In this document: positions 36,431 to 45,968 of the stretch, one piece after another
Layout: each line of letters opens with the position of its first letter
Numbering within the stretch: position 1 is the first letter of the stretch
Made by a program: the position numbers and the translations under genes
NCBI RefSeq assembly: GCF_000685075.1
Contig: NZ_BAYD01000006.1
Location: 1 to 64,000, forward strand
From: Paraburkholderia oxyphila NBRC 105797
GTDB lineage: Bacteria > Pseudomonadota > Gammaproteobacteria > Burkholderiales > Burkholderiaceae
DNA: 64,000 nt
Direction: 5' to 3'
The notes under the pieces: model-generated
The model's database searches: none
What the model was told of the DNA's origin: nothing
Seen by the model: only the letters and a program-made list of their open reading frames with translations

Positions 36431-37498
36431 TCACGGCTCCGAAGCCTGGCCGATTTCCACCTCGTCCAGCTTCTTTACGCGGTAGACGATGAAGGACACG
36501 ATCCAGGCCGCCGCGAAAATCCCGATGATGCCGTAGCCCAGCAGGCCGAAATTGTTGTTCAGATCGTTCATGCGATCCCAGAACCAGCCTTGCAGGTTCA
36601 GTTCTCCAGCGATCAAGCCTAGCGTCTCAATCCCGCCGATCAGAATCGCCACGGCGGCGGAGACGATGGTGATGGTGAGGTTGTAATAGAGTTTGCGAAT
36701 CGGTTTCACGAAGGCCCATCCATAGGCGCCGAGCATGAGGATACCGTCGGTCGTATCGACCAGCGACATGCCGGCCGAGAACAGTGCCGGAAACGCGAGG
36801 ATCGACCAGATCGGCAATCCCTGGCTGGCCTGCGTCGCCGCAACGGTGAGCAGGCTGACTTCGGTCACCGTGTCGAACCCGAGTCCGAACAGAAACCCCA
36901 CGGGCAGCATCATCCAGCTCTGATTGACGAGGCGGAACAACGGTCTCAGCATGCGGGCGATGAAGCCCCGGTTGTTGAGCAGAATGTTGAGGCTGTCATC
37001 GTCGTAGTCACCGCCCCGACGCACATGGCGGTAGGTTTTATACACATCCCGCGCGACCACGAGGTTCAGGATCGCCATCACCAGCAGGAAGCTGCCCGAC
37101 ACGAGCGTGCCGACAATGCCCGCGATATTGTTGAACGAGTCGAAGCCGCTCTGGAGACTCATCACCGTGACGGCGATGACGACTGTTCCGATGAGGAGTA
37201 CCAGGGAGTGACCGATGGAGAAGAAGAAACCAACAGCGACAGGGTGCTTCTTCTCCTGCATCAGCTTGCGCGTGACATTGTCGATCGCGGCGATATGGTC
37301 CGCATCTACTGCGTGCCGCAGGCCGAAGCCGTAGGCCAGCAGTGCGGTCCCGAGCAGCACCGGGCGATTATGAAACGCGATGAGCGCCCAGGCCCAGGCA
37401 CCAAGATTGGCGGCGATGAGAAAGACGTAAATGCCGATGACCTTGCCTTTGACATCGGAGGAACCGTCGTTGAAAACGTGTTTTAAAGCTCTGAGCAT
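36431..37498 (-). CDS. Nickel/cobalt permease, NiCoT family
   Basis: Inner-membrane high-affinity Ni/Co transporter of 355 residues. The signature motifs are present: GLRHAVDADHIAAIDN in helix 2, FFFSIGHSLVLL, and LGFDTVTEVSLL. The start ATG has GGAGG eight bases upstream. A cobalamin riboswitch precedes it, so cobalt for B12 synthesis is the likely cargo, since such control is typical of cobalt and not nickel importers. Expression should fall when cobalamin is plentiful. Confidence 0.92.
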   Translation of the reverse strand: MLRALKHVFNDGSSDVKGKVIGIYVFLIAANLGAWAWALIAFHNRPVLLGTALLAYGFGLRHAVDADHIAAIDNVTRKLMQEKKHPVAVGFFFSIGHSLVLLIGTVVIAVTVMSLQSGFDSFNNIAGIVGTLVSGSFLLVMAILNLVVARDVYKTYRHVRRGGDYDDDSLNILLNNRGFIARMLRPLFRLVNQSWMMLPVGFLFGLGFDTVTEVSLLTVAATQASQGLPIWSILAFPALFSAGMSLVDTTDGILMLGAYGWAFVKPIRKLYYNLTITIVSAAVAILIGGIETLGLIAGELNLQGWFWDRMNDLNNNFGLLGYGIIGIFAAAWIVSFIVYRVKKLDEVEIGQASEP

Positions 37499-37603
37499 GA
37501 ATCTTGCCTCCAGTGGCGTTCGTCTCAGCAGACCGGCTCAGGGAGCAGAACCTGAACCTTCATCTGGACACCCCGCCCGATGCGAATGCGTTGACGCCGT
37601 TTG

Positions 37604-37790
37604 ATGGCAGGTCTCCTGGCTCGCGGGTCGACGTCCATTGCCAGCCTTCCCGGTTTCCCAGTGGCACTTCAGGCATGAACTCGCCGTTCACAGTTGCGGG
37701 GGCAGCCGCAGACTCAAGGCGCTATCGCCTCTTACTGCGTTCCCTTTTGATCCCGTCGCCGGGAACCATCAGCGCGAGAGGGTAATAGCC
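37604..37790 (-). ncRNA. Cobalamin riboswitch
   Basis: Read on the minus strand, the conserved core appears in order: GGGAACGCAGTAAGAGGCGA region, the B12-box-like GCTGCCCCCGCAACTGTGA, GCCACTGGGAAACCGGGAAG, and the closing GAGCCAGGAGACCTGCC. It lies about 105 bases upstream of the NiCoT start and belongs to its leader. Confidence 0.93.
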
Positions 37791-38766
37791 GCATACCCGG
37801 CGCGTCAATCGACGCTCGAAAAAACAGGTCAATTAGCCTCTGATCCATTCAATTCACTTGCTTGCGCATGTGAATTGAAAGTGCGAGGAAATTACTGTGA
37901 AAGCGCGCGTGAAACTGACGAGGTGGTTTCTGGACTATCGGTCGCATGGGGGCCAGAGGTTGCAAGCGCGTTGCGCGGAGCATTTGGCGCAACGCGATTG
38001 AGTCGCCGATTCAACGTACGCCTAAGTGGGGATGGTATTACTAGCCAGCGCGGCGTCCGCTTCGCAAACCTGCACACGATGCCGGCACTCGTTGAGCGGT
38101 CACGCCATCATCATGGCGATGCCGCTGAACATCACGACCATCTGCACGTGTGAATTCGGCACCGAATTCGAGCCGCGCGATGTCCGTAGTTGTTCAAGCT
38201 CCGGATCCAGCCCGATCTCCGTCATGGTAGATGTTCAGCTGTTCGATGAAACCGTGCGAACGTCATCTTTATGACGGGCCCTTGCCTGACTCAGACGACG
38301 CAACTACTCCCTACGTCGGCGTCGTCGTCTTCGCCGCCTTGCCTTGCGTCCTGACCGTAGCTGAATACGTCGATCTCACCGTGTACGCCCGGATTGAGAT
38401 ACTGATATCGACTCGTCAAATTCGTGTCTTGCTGGGTGTTGTATTGATCTGCGCCAGTGTGAAGCGCTGCTCCTGCCTATTTAAATCACCGCAGCTGATT
38501 GACTGCTTCGTCCGCCGAAATGCGGCGCATCTAGGCGATACGTGAGTGACGGCTGTTTGAGCGTAAGCGACGCTCGAACGTCTGCATGGGCGCGTGGGCG
38601 TATGACTGCAGATGGCCGACTACTGCCTCATGCGCTTTGCATGGATCGCAGCGTGCCTCGTAGCGAGCGGCTGAGTGCGACCCACATCAGCCCTTCGACT
38701 CGCCCCGAGCTCTACGGCAACTTCCAAAGAAGAACAGCCATTCGAGCAGGCGTGTCGGCCGCTACA
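37791..38766. other. about 1 kb without a supported gene
   Basis: Short frames exist on both strands but none has a family motif, and codon pattern is irregular. It may contain decayed genes. No insertion-sequence ends were recognised. Confidence 0.5.
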
Positions 38767-40548
38767 CTACGCGGCTTTCGAGCCAATTATCCTCTCGCCG
38801 TCCAGTCTTAGAATCAATCGTACGGGCTCAACCTGCTGGCGAAAGAACCCGATCGCGGCGTCGAGTTCGCGCTCTACGTCTTCCCGGGTGAGCTTTAGCC
38901 GATCAATGAGGTTCTGGTTCAGTGCCAGAAGTTCCAGCTTGCGCTGTGAAATCGTTGAATTCGTGTTTGTTACCGCAGACAATGCTTGTGCCCTCTGCCG
39001 CATAAGTTTGGTCGCTCTCGCGATAAGCGGGCCATCCTCTCGTAGGTCGTGCAACGATCGTCGGATATTGTCGAGCCGCGTAGTTTTGAGGCTTTCGCTC
39101 AGGCCCAGAGTCACGGCGAGTTGCAAAACCGCGGCGCGCGCGCGAATGCAGAAGTGCATCTCCGCGCAAAGCCTTTCGAGACGCGCGTGAAGTCCTTTGA
39201 GTGCGGTGTGTATGCCGCCGGTCCCGAAGGTGTCGGGATCACTGATTCCTGCGATCTCCTCAATTGCCTTGCCAATGTCTGTTTGCAGGTGACCTTGATC
39301 GCGCAAAAGCGCGACTTCGTTCATTTCGAGAACCATTGACAACCCTTCCGGAGCCTCGCCTGCCATCACCGAGGGAGCTACCTGTTCGAGATATGCGACA
39401 ATTCCGGATACCTCCGCGAATCTGCCGTTTTGCTGGAAATCCTCGATGGACTTGACGGTCGTTTTCAGTTCATTGAGCTCGCGCTTGATGTCAGCGAGAT
39501 GCTTTTGTCCAAGCGCGACAGAAGCGACCTGCAAGAGGGCGCCAGCGTTAACGATATTGGACAGTGACGAAGGATCGAGAAGGGTACCGTGACTCGGCTT
39601 GCCATCGATCATCGTGATCAAACGATAGCCCTCTTTGCCCTTTGCCGTCAGCAGAGGCCCGTTGATGACCACTTCCATGTAGGTATTCGACGCGACGTTC
39701 TGAGCCGCGGCTAGGCTTGGTACCGCCTGGAACAGCGGGCTAAGTCTACTGATACCCGCGTCGCTGCTCTCACGCGGCCAGTCTTCAATGCCGGGATCGG
39801 ATATGCGCGTCAGCGAAACCAGGGAGTCCGCGCCCGTCTCGCTGACGGTCAATGTGGCGGAGCGCGTCACAGACCGCGGGACAGCCGGAGCGTTTTCGAA
39901 CACGGCGGTGGAGTTTGACGCTATCGACTCCAGGACTTGGCGACGCACGTACGCAATATGCAGCACGCAGGGCGCCGTAACGCGGTACGCGGGATCGGCA
40001 AGCGAAAGTGTTGTGAGTGCGGGTACTCCCGGAAGCCCGAATATCGCAAGCGGTCCTTTGGCTGCGTTGCCCTTGACCACGTTCGAAAATTTCGTCGCTT
40101 CGGATAGCACCTTGGCCCGTGCCCGTTCCGCTGCGGCATCGCGCTCGGAATGGGGGAGTGTTGTCCACTCAACGTCCAGATACAGGTTCAGCAACGCCGA
40201 TTCGCCCTTGACAATATCGCTTTCGTCAAAGGGAACACCAAATCTTTTGCAGACGTCACCGACGATCTCCCTGTAGTCAGGACCGCCCCCCCGCACCGTA
40301 TTGGCCATCGTATTGCCGCCAAACCTTCGGATCTCGTCACCAATTGCCCGGTAGTACCGGGACGGTTGTGAGGGGGATTTCTTGTACTCGTCGTCTGATT
40401 CGATTGAGCTGCTAACACGGTCTTTGATTAGGGAGAGGAGCGGCTTTAGGTCATGGTCGGTACAAACCGACAGTAGTGCGTAAAGGTCGCCCTTTCGAAT
40501 ATCTCCGATCATTGAATATTTGATCGTGCGCGTGGTCTTCGCGGTCAT
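38767..40548 (-). CDS. YaaW (UPF0174)-domain protein with a long helical C-terminal extension
   Basis: 593 residues from ATG 40548 (a GTG at 40566 would add six). The N-terminal part, up to about residue 210, follows E. coli YaaW: YYRAIGDEIRRFGGNTMANT, RGGGPDYREIVGDVCKRFGV and AYRVTAPCVLHIAYVRR. YaaW itself is about 240 residues and of unknown function. The remaining 380 residues include helical, probably coiled-coil stretches (DIKRELNELKTTVKSIEDFQ, LARLERLCAEMHFC-like). No signal peptide. It is divergent from a membrane-anchored unknown gene. Confidence 0.65.
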   Translation of the reverse strand: MTAKTTRTIKYSMIGDIRKGDLYALLSVCTDHDLKPLLSLIKDRVSSSIESDDEYKKSPSQPSRYYRAIGDEIRRFGGNTMANTVRGGGPDYREIVGDVCKRFGVPFDESDIVKGESALLNLYLDVEWTTLPHSERDAAAERARAKVLSEATKFSNVVKGNAAKGPLAIFGLPGVPALTTLSLADPAYRVTAPCVLHIAYVRRQVLESIASNSTAVFENAPAVPRSVTRSATLTVSETGADSLVSLTRISDPGIEDWPRESSDAGISRLSPLFQAVPSLAAAQNVASNTYMEVVINGPLLTAKGKEGYRLITMIDGKPSHGTLLDPSSLSNIVNAGALLQVASVALGQKHLADIKRELNELKTTVKSIEDFQQNGRFAEVSGIVAYLEQVAPSVMAGEAPEGLSMVLEMNEVALLRDQGHLQTDIGKAIEEIAGISDPDTFGTGGIHTALKGLHARLERLCAEMHFCIRARAAVLQLAVTLGLSESLKTTRLDNIRRSLHDLREDGPLIARATKLMRQRAQALSAVTNTNSTISQRKLELLALNQNLIDRLKLTREDVERELDAAIGFFRQQVEPVRLILRLDGERIIGSKAA

Positions 40549-41024
40549 AGTGTTCCGTGTTGTCACATATTTTGGGAAGTGTCCTGCAGAGTATCTATAG
40601 TTTGGTCTGCGAGTATTGTTGTCAACGCTTTGTTTGGTGAAGGATGACCGTTATTGAATGTGATGGCGCCGCGCCAATGTCACGCCAAGCGCCGAGACGA
40701 ACGACGCGTCATGGCCGACCTCTGCCTCATCGGGGCCATGCTTAGGCTGCGCCCGCCGGAACCGGAGGGCCGCGCCACGCGACCCATTGCCGCCGTTCGA
40801 CCCGAGGTAGCTCCACAATCGGCGTTCGAGCTTCAACCGCCATGCGCACTGTCGACCCGGCCGGCGCGCATGGCGGTGGTGGGCAGAACGGAGTGTCAGG
40901 TTCAGCGGGTGGCGGATCGGGCATGGCGAGCGGAGGACCCGGCAGGGAGCACGGAGAAAAGATCAAGGGAAAGTCCCAGGCAGCGACGTTGCTACACTAG
41001 CGACCAGAACAACCGGGGGCAAAC
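40549..41024. other. intergenic region between divergent genes
   Basis: About 475 bases containing the two divergent promoters' space and a short Gly-rich frame near 40850-41000 with no recognisable family. No gene is supported. Confidence 0.5.
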
Positions 41025-41801
41025 GTGGCGGCGGACGGACATATATTCCAGATCACGCAGGCAGCAGCACTGATGTGCGAGCACCTGCCCATTCCAGACA
41101 GCTTCGACTTCATCTCCATACTGCACGACTGGCAAGACCTTGCTGGTGCAGTCATCGGCGCGCTGATGGGCGTCGTCGGTGCGCTGATTGTGGCAACACG
41201 CGGTACGCGAAGAGAACGCAGGATTGCTGCGAGCACCGTGTTTCCCGAGATCTACAGCCTTCGAGCCCAGAACGACCAGATCGTTGCGGCCGTGAAGGTA
41301 AGCCACCTGACGAAGGCGCGTAAGAAGCGCCTTGTCTGCGACATGCTGATCAGGGCCCGCCCGGCGATAAACGCACTTCACAGCGCGGTCGTCACGCAGC
41401 TATATGACATTGATACGAGGCTCTTTCTCCATATCATCAATGCTCATCGAACGCATGAAGAGTTTGAGCCACGACTTGAACAATATCGGGAGGCACGCAA
41501 CGAAGCGCGCGCGCCGCATCCCTCACCCGAGGACGTTTCCGCGTCGGAGCTAAAACTGGACTTCTGCGCTTCACAGGCAACGTGGGCATGGGATCGCTGC
41601 GTGGAACACGCAATACTTGCGAACTACTACCTCGACCGGTTCGTCTTCAGTCCGTGGCCGAACTGGATTTTCAACTTGCACATGCGCTTCTTTCCTAGCG
41701 ACTTTGACCGGCGCTCGAAATACGTCCTGGATCGGGGCGAGCTCCTCAGTGAAGCGAACGAGACAACGAAGCCTGCGCTCGATGAGCGAACGCCAATCTA
41801 G
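41025..41801 (+). CDS. Hypothetical membrane-anchored protein (258 aa)
   Basis: Unrecognised. One membrane segment near residues 38-60 (LAGAVIGALMGVVGALIVAT), followed by a basic stop-transfer region (RGTRRERR) and a long helical cytoplasmic part. GTG start at 41025. It converges on the SIR2-like gene, 18 bases apart at their ends, and could be an anchor or sensor for it, but this is only context. Confidence 0.55.
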   Translation: MAADGHIFQITQAAALMCEHLPIPDSFDFISILHDWQDLAGAVIGALMGVVGALIVATRGTRRERRIAASTVFPEIYSLRAQNDQIVAAVKVSHLTKARKKRLVCDMLIRARPAINALHSAVVTQLYDIDTRLFLHIINAHRTHEEFEPRLEQYREARNEARAPHPSPEDVSASELKLDFCASQATWAWDRCVEHAILANYYLDRFVFSPWPNWIFNLHMRFFPSDFDRRSKYVLDRGELLSEANETTKPALDERTPI

Positions 41802-41819
41802 GTATAGACTTCGCCTGCG

Positions 41820-42782
41820 TCAGGCGTCGAAGAAGCGCACGAATTTCGCGCGTTCGAGCTCATCGTTCGTGAAGGTCGTGCTCAGTGGCCGGGTCGAGCC
41901 GCCGATGTAGCGCACGTTCTCAATCGCCTGGGGCGGCTGCGGAATCGCTCCATTGTCATTGCGCGGACGCAGTGCCTTACGCCCGCTTGGATTGACCACG
42001 AACAGGCCGAAGGTGTCGTCTGCCTCTGCGGCTGCGACGATCTCCCGATTGATGTGCTCGTCGGCAAAGCCGTAGCCGATGGTCATGAGCCGCGTGCCGC
42101 GTTCACGCAGGCGTTCGCGGAACTCGTTGGCGTACTGCGCCAACAATGCTGATCCGGCAATCGTCTCCACCTTGCGCGCACCCATCACTAGCAGGTCATT
42201 GCCGCCCTCGCTGCGCCAGTTGACCGAGCCATGCAACTTGAAGATCGGCTGGCCTCGCGGCTCCACAAGATACTGGGCCTGCGGCCGTGGTCGCCACTCT
42301 GCGGCAAGCTTTTCATCGGGACGCGCCGCCCAGAAGTTCGGCGGCACCTGCATACCGGGATACTGGATGCCCACCCGAAGGTCTCCCGTGTAGAACAATT
42401 CGAGAAGCAAATCCTGATTGAGCGTGAAGATGGCGTCGAAGCGGGCCAGAAAGGCGGCGATGCTGCGCTGGACGAAGTTCGAGCCATTGCCCTGAAACTC
42501 CATTCCGGGAAGGTCCGCGAGCATGGAGTCCATGTCGTTGAACGAAGCCTTGATTGCACGCTCGAGTGCGTCCAGCCGTTCACGCTGCGCAGGTTGCTGG
42601 TTCTGACGCCACTCATGTTGCAGGTCCCCTAGAACCTCTTCGAAGTTCGGATTGTCGGTGAGCCGCTTGCAGAGGTCCCGGTCATCCGCGAGGCGGCTGA
42701 TCAGGTCATCGGCGAGTTCGCCCGCGAGCCACCCGCCCCAGTTGCGGGTAAAGCCCGCGCCGAGCATAAGGAGGTGCGCCAT
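41820..42782 (-). CDS. SIR2-like domain protein (320 aa)
   Basis: Stand-alone SIR2-like protein. NAD-site motifs are visible: GAG at 8-10 (MLGAGFTRNWGG), the T-x-N-x-D motif at 120-124 (TLNQD) with Asn122, His184 in KLHGSVNW, and the GYGFADEHIN motif near 236-245 common to SIR2_2-type proteins. Related proteins in phage-defence systems deplete NAD+ on infection. No partner effector is fused to it. Its neighbours are two unknown proteins. Confidence 0.75.
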   Translation of the reverse strand: MAHLLMLGAGFTRNWGGWLAGELADDLISRLADDRDLCKRLTDNPNFEEVLGDLQHEWRQNQQPAQRERLDALERAIKASFNDMDSMLADLPGMEFQGNGSNFVQRSIAAFLARFDAIFTLNQDLLLELFYTGDLRVGIQYPGMQVPPNFWAARPDEKLAAEWRPRPQAQYLVEPRGQPIFKLHGSVNWRSEGGNDLLVMGARKVETIAGSALLAQYANEFRERLRERGTRLMTIGYGFADEHINREIVAAAEADDTFGLFVVNPSGRKALRPRNDNGAIPQPPQAIENVRYIGGSTRPLSTTFTNDELERAKFVRFFDA

Positions 42783-43217
42783 CCGGTTTCCCCTGACGAT
42801 TCAGTCTGCCCATTCTACCCGTCCGGCTGAACGTGATTCCCGGCGAGCGCTTGTGCTCAACGCTCGAAGGCCCGTTGGCGGGTCGGAGCAGCCGTTCGAG
42901 CGTCCAACCGCGTGCTTCGGCGAGTGTCGGCAGATGGCCGAACTCGGAAATAGACGTTGGTTGTCGGACGCCCTGACGGACATCAGCCTCGAACTTCGGT
43001 AGCCAACCCACAACTGCCTTTCATCCCGATGCGAGGGGTACGGCGCGTTGCAAACGGGAACGGCCATTCGTGCGGCGTCTAGGTCGGCATGGGCTCGGCG
43101 ATTCCGGAAGCGCGCTGCGGGACGAGCGTAAGCGGCGGGCCGAGAAAGCGCTTGCGCGAGCATTGAAAACAGCAGATCGCCCCGCGTTTAGATCGGACTG
43201 GAGTAAGAAATGTGTGG
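42783..43217. other. intergenic stretch with no supported gene
   Basis: About 430 bases between the SIR2-like gene start and the end of the LysR gene. Short frames only, without motifs. The promoter of the SIR2-like gene must lie here but no clear boxes were found. Confidence 0.5.
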
Positions 43218-44123
43218 CTAGTAATTCACAGAAATTCTCTTGGAACGGGCTTGTCTAATCAGTTCCAGGAAGCTAAGAAGTACAGGCGATGAGTCCTCCA
43301 TACGATAAAGACACGACAACTCAATCTGCTTAAGAATCGGGGATTTGAGCCGCTTGTAAACCACGCCGGGAAGTCTCAAGTTCGCCGCTGACTCAGTGGT
43401 AATGCACAATCCGAACCGGCTCGCTACTAGCGCGATGCACGTAACGACATCTTCGACTTCCTGCTCGACACGTAGCGTGTAGCCCTCAGTCCGGAACGCT
43501 GTTGCCACTTCCTGCGCGAGTCCATGAACCGGGGCATTCGGATAAAGAATCATGGGCTCATCGTCCAGATCCTTGAGCGTGATGTATTTTCTTTCTACTA
43601 GCGGATGCGAGTCATATAACGCGACAAGAAAATCCTCACGTTGTACCCAGTCGACGGCAATGTCGGGTTCCTGAGGAACCAGCCTGTTAAATCCGATCGT
43701 GATGCGGCGATCCCGCAATGCAGCAATTTGCTCTGCCTTCGACATGTTATGCAGGCCAATCTTGACCGTCGGGCGCTGCGTGTGGAAGTCGGCGAGTAGC
43801 CGTGGAATCACGTTCAAGACACCGGAACTGAAGATTCCAACGTCGAGCCTACCTATCAAGCCCTGACCAGCCAACTGCGCCTGCTCGGAGGCGCGGCTGG
43901 ATAGCGCCAGGATATTTGGTACTTCCGCGAGTAGTGCACGACCAGCATCCGTCAGCTCAGCTCCCTTGGTCGTCCGCACAAAGAGCGCTGTACCCAGTTC
44001 GTCCTCCAGCGCCTTGATGTTTCGGGTGAGCGGGGGCTGCGTGATGTGGAGCCGGTCAGCAGCGCGGCCGAAGTTTAGCTCCTCGGCCAGCGCAACAAAA
44101 TAACGCATCTGCTTGAGTTCCAT
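43218..44123 (-). CDS. LysR-family regulator of the ring-cleavage operon
   Basis: 301 residues of CatR/CbnR-like type: MELKQMRYFVALAEELNFGRAA, the HTH LHITQPPLTRNIKALEDELG, and an effector-binding domain. It is divergent from the dioxygenase operon and a classical LysR box (44157-44171) lies between them. Ring-cleavage products such as muconates act as inducers for this subgroup, so 2-hydroxymuconate or 4-oxalocrotonate would be a reasonable guess. Start ATG 44123 fits the family; upstream frame is non-coding. Confidence 0.88.
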   Translation of the reverse strand: MELKQMRYFVALAEELNFGRAADRLHITQPPLTRNIKALEDELGTALFVRTTKGAELTDAGRALLAEVPNILALSSRASEQAQLAGQGLIGRLDVGIFSSGVLNVIPRLLADFHTQRPTVKIGLHNMSKAEQIAALRDRRITIGFNRLVPQEPDIAVDWVQREDFLVALYDSHPLVERKYITLKDLDDEPMILYPNAPVHGLAQEVATAFRTEGYTLRVEQEVEDVVTCIALVASRFGLCITTESAANLRLPGVVYKRLKSPILKQIELSCLYRMEDSSPVLLSFLELIRQARSKRISVNY

Positions 44124-44156
44124 CGCAGCAGTCTCCGTGACACAGCACGACATCCT

Positions 44157-44171
44157 ATACCGAATCGGTAT
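44157..44171. promoter_or_regulatory. LysR box (ATAC-N7-GTAT)
   Basis: ATACCGAATCGGTAT is a perfect 15-base dyad with the T-N11-A core and ATAC-N7-GTAT outline of CatR/CbnR recognition sites. It lies between the divergent regulator and dioxygenase genes, 99 bases before the dioxygenase start. Confidence 0.8.
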
Positions 44172-44269
44172 CGCTTTCTCGAAATATAGCATTGGACCGT
44201 GCTTGTCTCCTGCCGCACTATGCAGCCATATAACGCATCCAGTATGTGGGTGTTGAACGGAGACGCGAA

Positions 44270-45214
44270 GTGATCATCAGTAACCAGCATGAAGTTACAG
44301 AAGCAGTGCTGTCGGAGCTAAGCCGCGCCCCAAGCGCACGGTTTCGGGAAATTATGTCCGCTGCCGTACGGCACCTGCACGCGTTTGCGAGGGACGCAAG
44401 GCTCACAGAGGCTGAATTCCATCAAGCGTGCGCCGTCATCGCAAAACTCGGGCAGTTGAGCACCGAGTCCCACAACGAAGTGGTGTTGATCGCGGGGTCG
44501 CTGGGCCTGTCATCGCTCGTATGTTTGCTCAACAACGGGGACAACGGCCAGACAGATACCACCGCGAACCTGATGGGGCCGTTCTGGAGAATGGATTCCC
44601 CGAGAACCGATAACGGCGGGTCGATAGTGCGTTCGCCGACGAGCGGCACCCCGATCTTCGTCAACGCCTGGGTACGCGACTCTGACGGGCGCCCTGTCGA
44701 GGGGGCTGAAGTCGACGTTTGGCATACGTCTTCGGACGGTTTCTACGAGAACCAGGACCCGGAGCAGGCCGACATGAACCTGCGCGGAAAGTTTACGACA
44801 GACTCCGACGGGCATATCTCGTTTCGTAGCGTCAAACCGGCCGGATATCCGATCCCGCTGTCGGGGCCGGTCGGTGAGTTGCTGCGCGCACAGGGGCGCC
44901 ACAACATGCGACCCGCCCACATCCATTTCATGATTTACAAGCCGGGATTCAAGACACAGTTTTCCCAGGTGTATTCCAGTGATGATCCGAATCTTGAGAC
45001 AGACGTCCAGTTCGGCGTAACTCGTGCCCTCGTCGGACAGTACGTCCTGCACGATGGTGAGCAGGCGCCAGCGGATGACGTGCGCGGCAAATGGTATTCA
45101 CTTGATCACCATTTTGTCATTGAGGCAGGTGAAGCGAAGCTCCCGAAGCCGCCCATTACGGGAAAGGCAAGTGGCGAACGGCCCGCGCAGGTCATCCTTG
45201 AGAGGACCGCCTGA
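44270..45214 (+). CDS. Intradiol ring-cleavage dioxygenase (catechol/hydroxyquinol 1,2-dioxygenase type)
   Basis: Fe(III) enzyme that opens a catechol-type ring between the hydroxyls. 314 residues from GTG 44270, with GGAG eight bases upstream; GTG 44246 would add eight residues. An N-terminal dioxygenase_N helical domain (FREIMSAAVRHLHAFARD) precedes the catalytic barrel. The iron ligands Tyr, Tyr, His and His are seen in SDGFYENQD, KPAGYPIP and MRPAHIHFM. It heads an operon whose other enzymes belong to the lower meta pathway. That suits a trihydroxybenzene substrate such as pyrogallol, which would give 2-hydroxymuconate. Confidence 0.87.
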   Translation: MIISNQHEVTEAVLSELSRAPSARFREIMSAAVRHLHAFARDARLTEAEFHQACAVIAKLGQLSTESHNEVVLIAGSLGLSSLVCLLNNGDNGQTDTTANLMGPFWRMDSPRTDNGGSIVRSPTSGTPIFVNAWVRDSDGRPVEGAEVDVWHTSSDGFYENQDPEQADMNLRGKFTTDSDGHISFRSVKPAGYPIPLSGPVGELLRAQGRHNMRPAHIHFMIYKPGFKTQFSQVYSSDDPNLETDVQFGVTRALVGQYVLHDGEQAPADDVRGKWYSLDHHFVIEAGEAKLPKPPITGKASGERPAQVILERTA

Positions 45215-45954
45215 TGCAAGCCGAACCGCAGCTTCCGCGCGATCTTGCGCCTCACGGCGTGCTGCGGGCAGCAATCAATCTTGGCAACACGGTGCTGGCC
45301 CAGCGTCCGGATCCGGGGAGTGATCCAACAGGCGTATCGGTGGACCTCGCTCGGGCCTTAGCAGTCCGGCTTGACGTGCCAGTCCAGTTCGTCGTGTACG
45401 ACGCTGCTGGCAAAGTCTTCGATGGTCTCGCGAATGACGATTGGGATATCGCGTTCCTGGCCATTGATAGCAGTCGCGCCGAACAGATTACCTTTTCGCC
45501 TCCCTATCTGGAGATCGAAGGGGCTTTTATGGCACGCGTCGATGGACCATTTCAGAGATGTGCCGATGTGGACAGGAAGGGCGTGAAGATCGCGGTCGGC
45601 AAGGGAAGCGCTTACGACCTCTTTCTATCGAGAAGTCTGGTGTCCGCGGAGCTGGAGCGATTTCCCACTTCCAGGGAGTCCTTCTCCCAATTCGTGGCGC
45701 AAGAACTCGACGTATTGGCTGGGGTGCGTGAGGTCGTAAAGGGATTCGCGGCATCGTCTCCCCAACTTCGAGTCTTTCCCGAGAGCTTCATGACCATCCG
45801 GCAGGCCATTTGCCTGCCAAAGCACCGGTCGACTGGCGAGAGGTTCGTTGCAAATTTTGTCGAAGAGATGAAGGCGGAAGGGATTGTTGCCGCGTCACTC
45901 GAGCGTAGTGGTCAAACGGCAGCAACTGTCGCGCCACCCGCATCTGAATTCTGA
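45214..45954 (+). CDS. Periplasmic-binding-protein-fold protein without signal peptide (paralogue)
   Basis: 246 residues, closely related to the protein at 19662: shared GVLRAAIN, PTGVSVDLA, QFV.YDAAG, and VGKGSAYDLFL. No signal peptide, no ABC partner genes. Its start overlaps the dioxygenase stop (TGATG), so the two are coupled, and a tautomerase follows in 15 bases. Placement inside a catabolic enzyme series suggests an enzymatic or intracellular sensing job. The type-2 binding fold is known as an enzyme in cyclohexadienyl dehydratase. Confidence 0.75.
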   Translation: MQAEPQLPRDLAPHGVLRAAINLGNTVLAQRPDPGSDPTGVSVDLARALAVRLDVPVQFVVYDAAGKVFDGLANDDWDIAFLAIDSSRAEQITFSPPYLEIEGAFMARVDGPFQRCADVDRKGVKIAVGKGSAYDLFLSRSLVSAELERFPTSRESFSQFVAQELDVLAGVREVVKGFAASSPQLRVFPESFMTIRQAICLPKHRSTGERFVANFVEEMKAEGIVAASLERSGQTAATVAPPASEF

Positions 45955-45968
45955 TCCGTGAGGAAGTA

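Noticed and set aside
40850..41000. Short Gly-rich frame before the membrane-anchored gene
   Set aside because: No start signal or conserved motif; probably non-coding.
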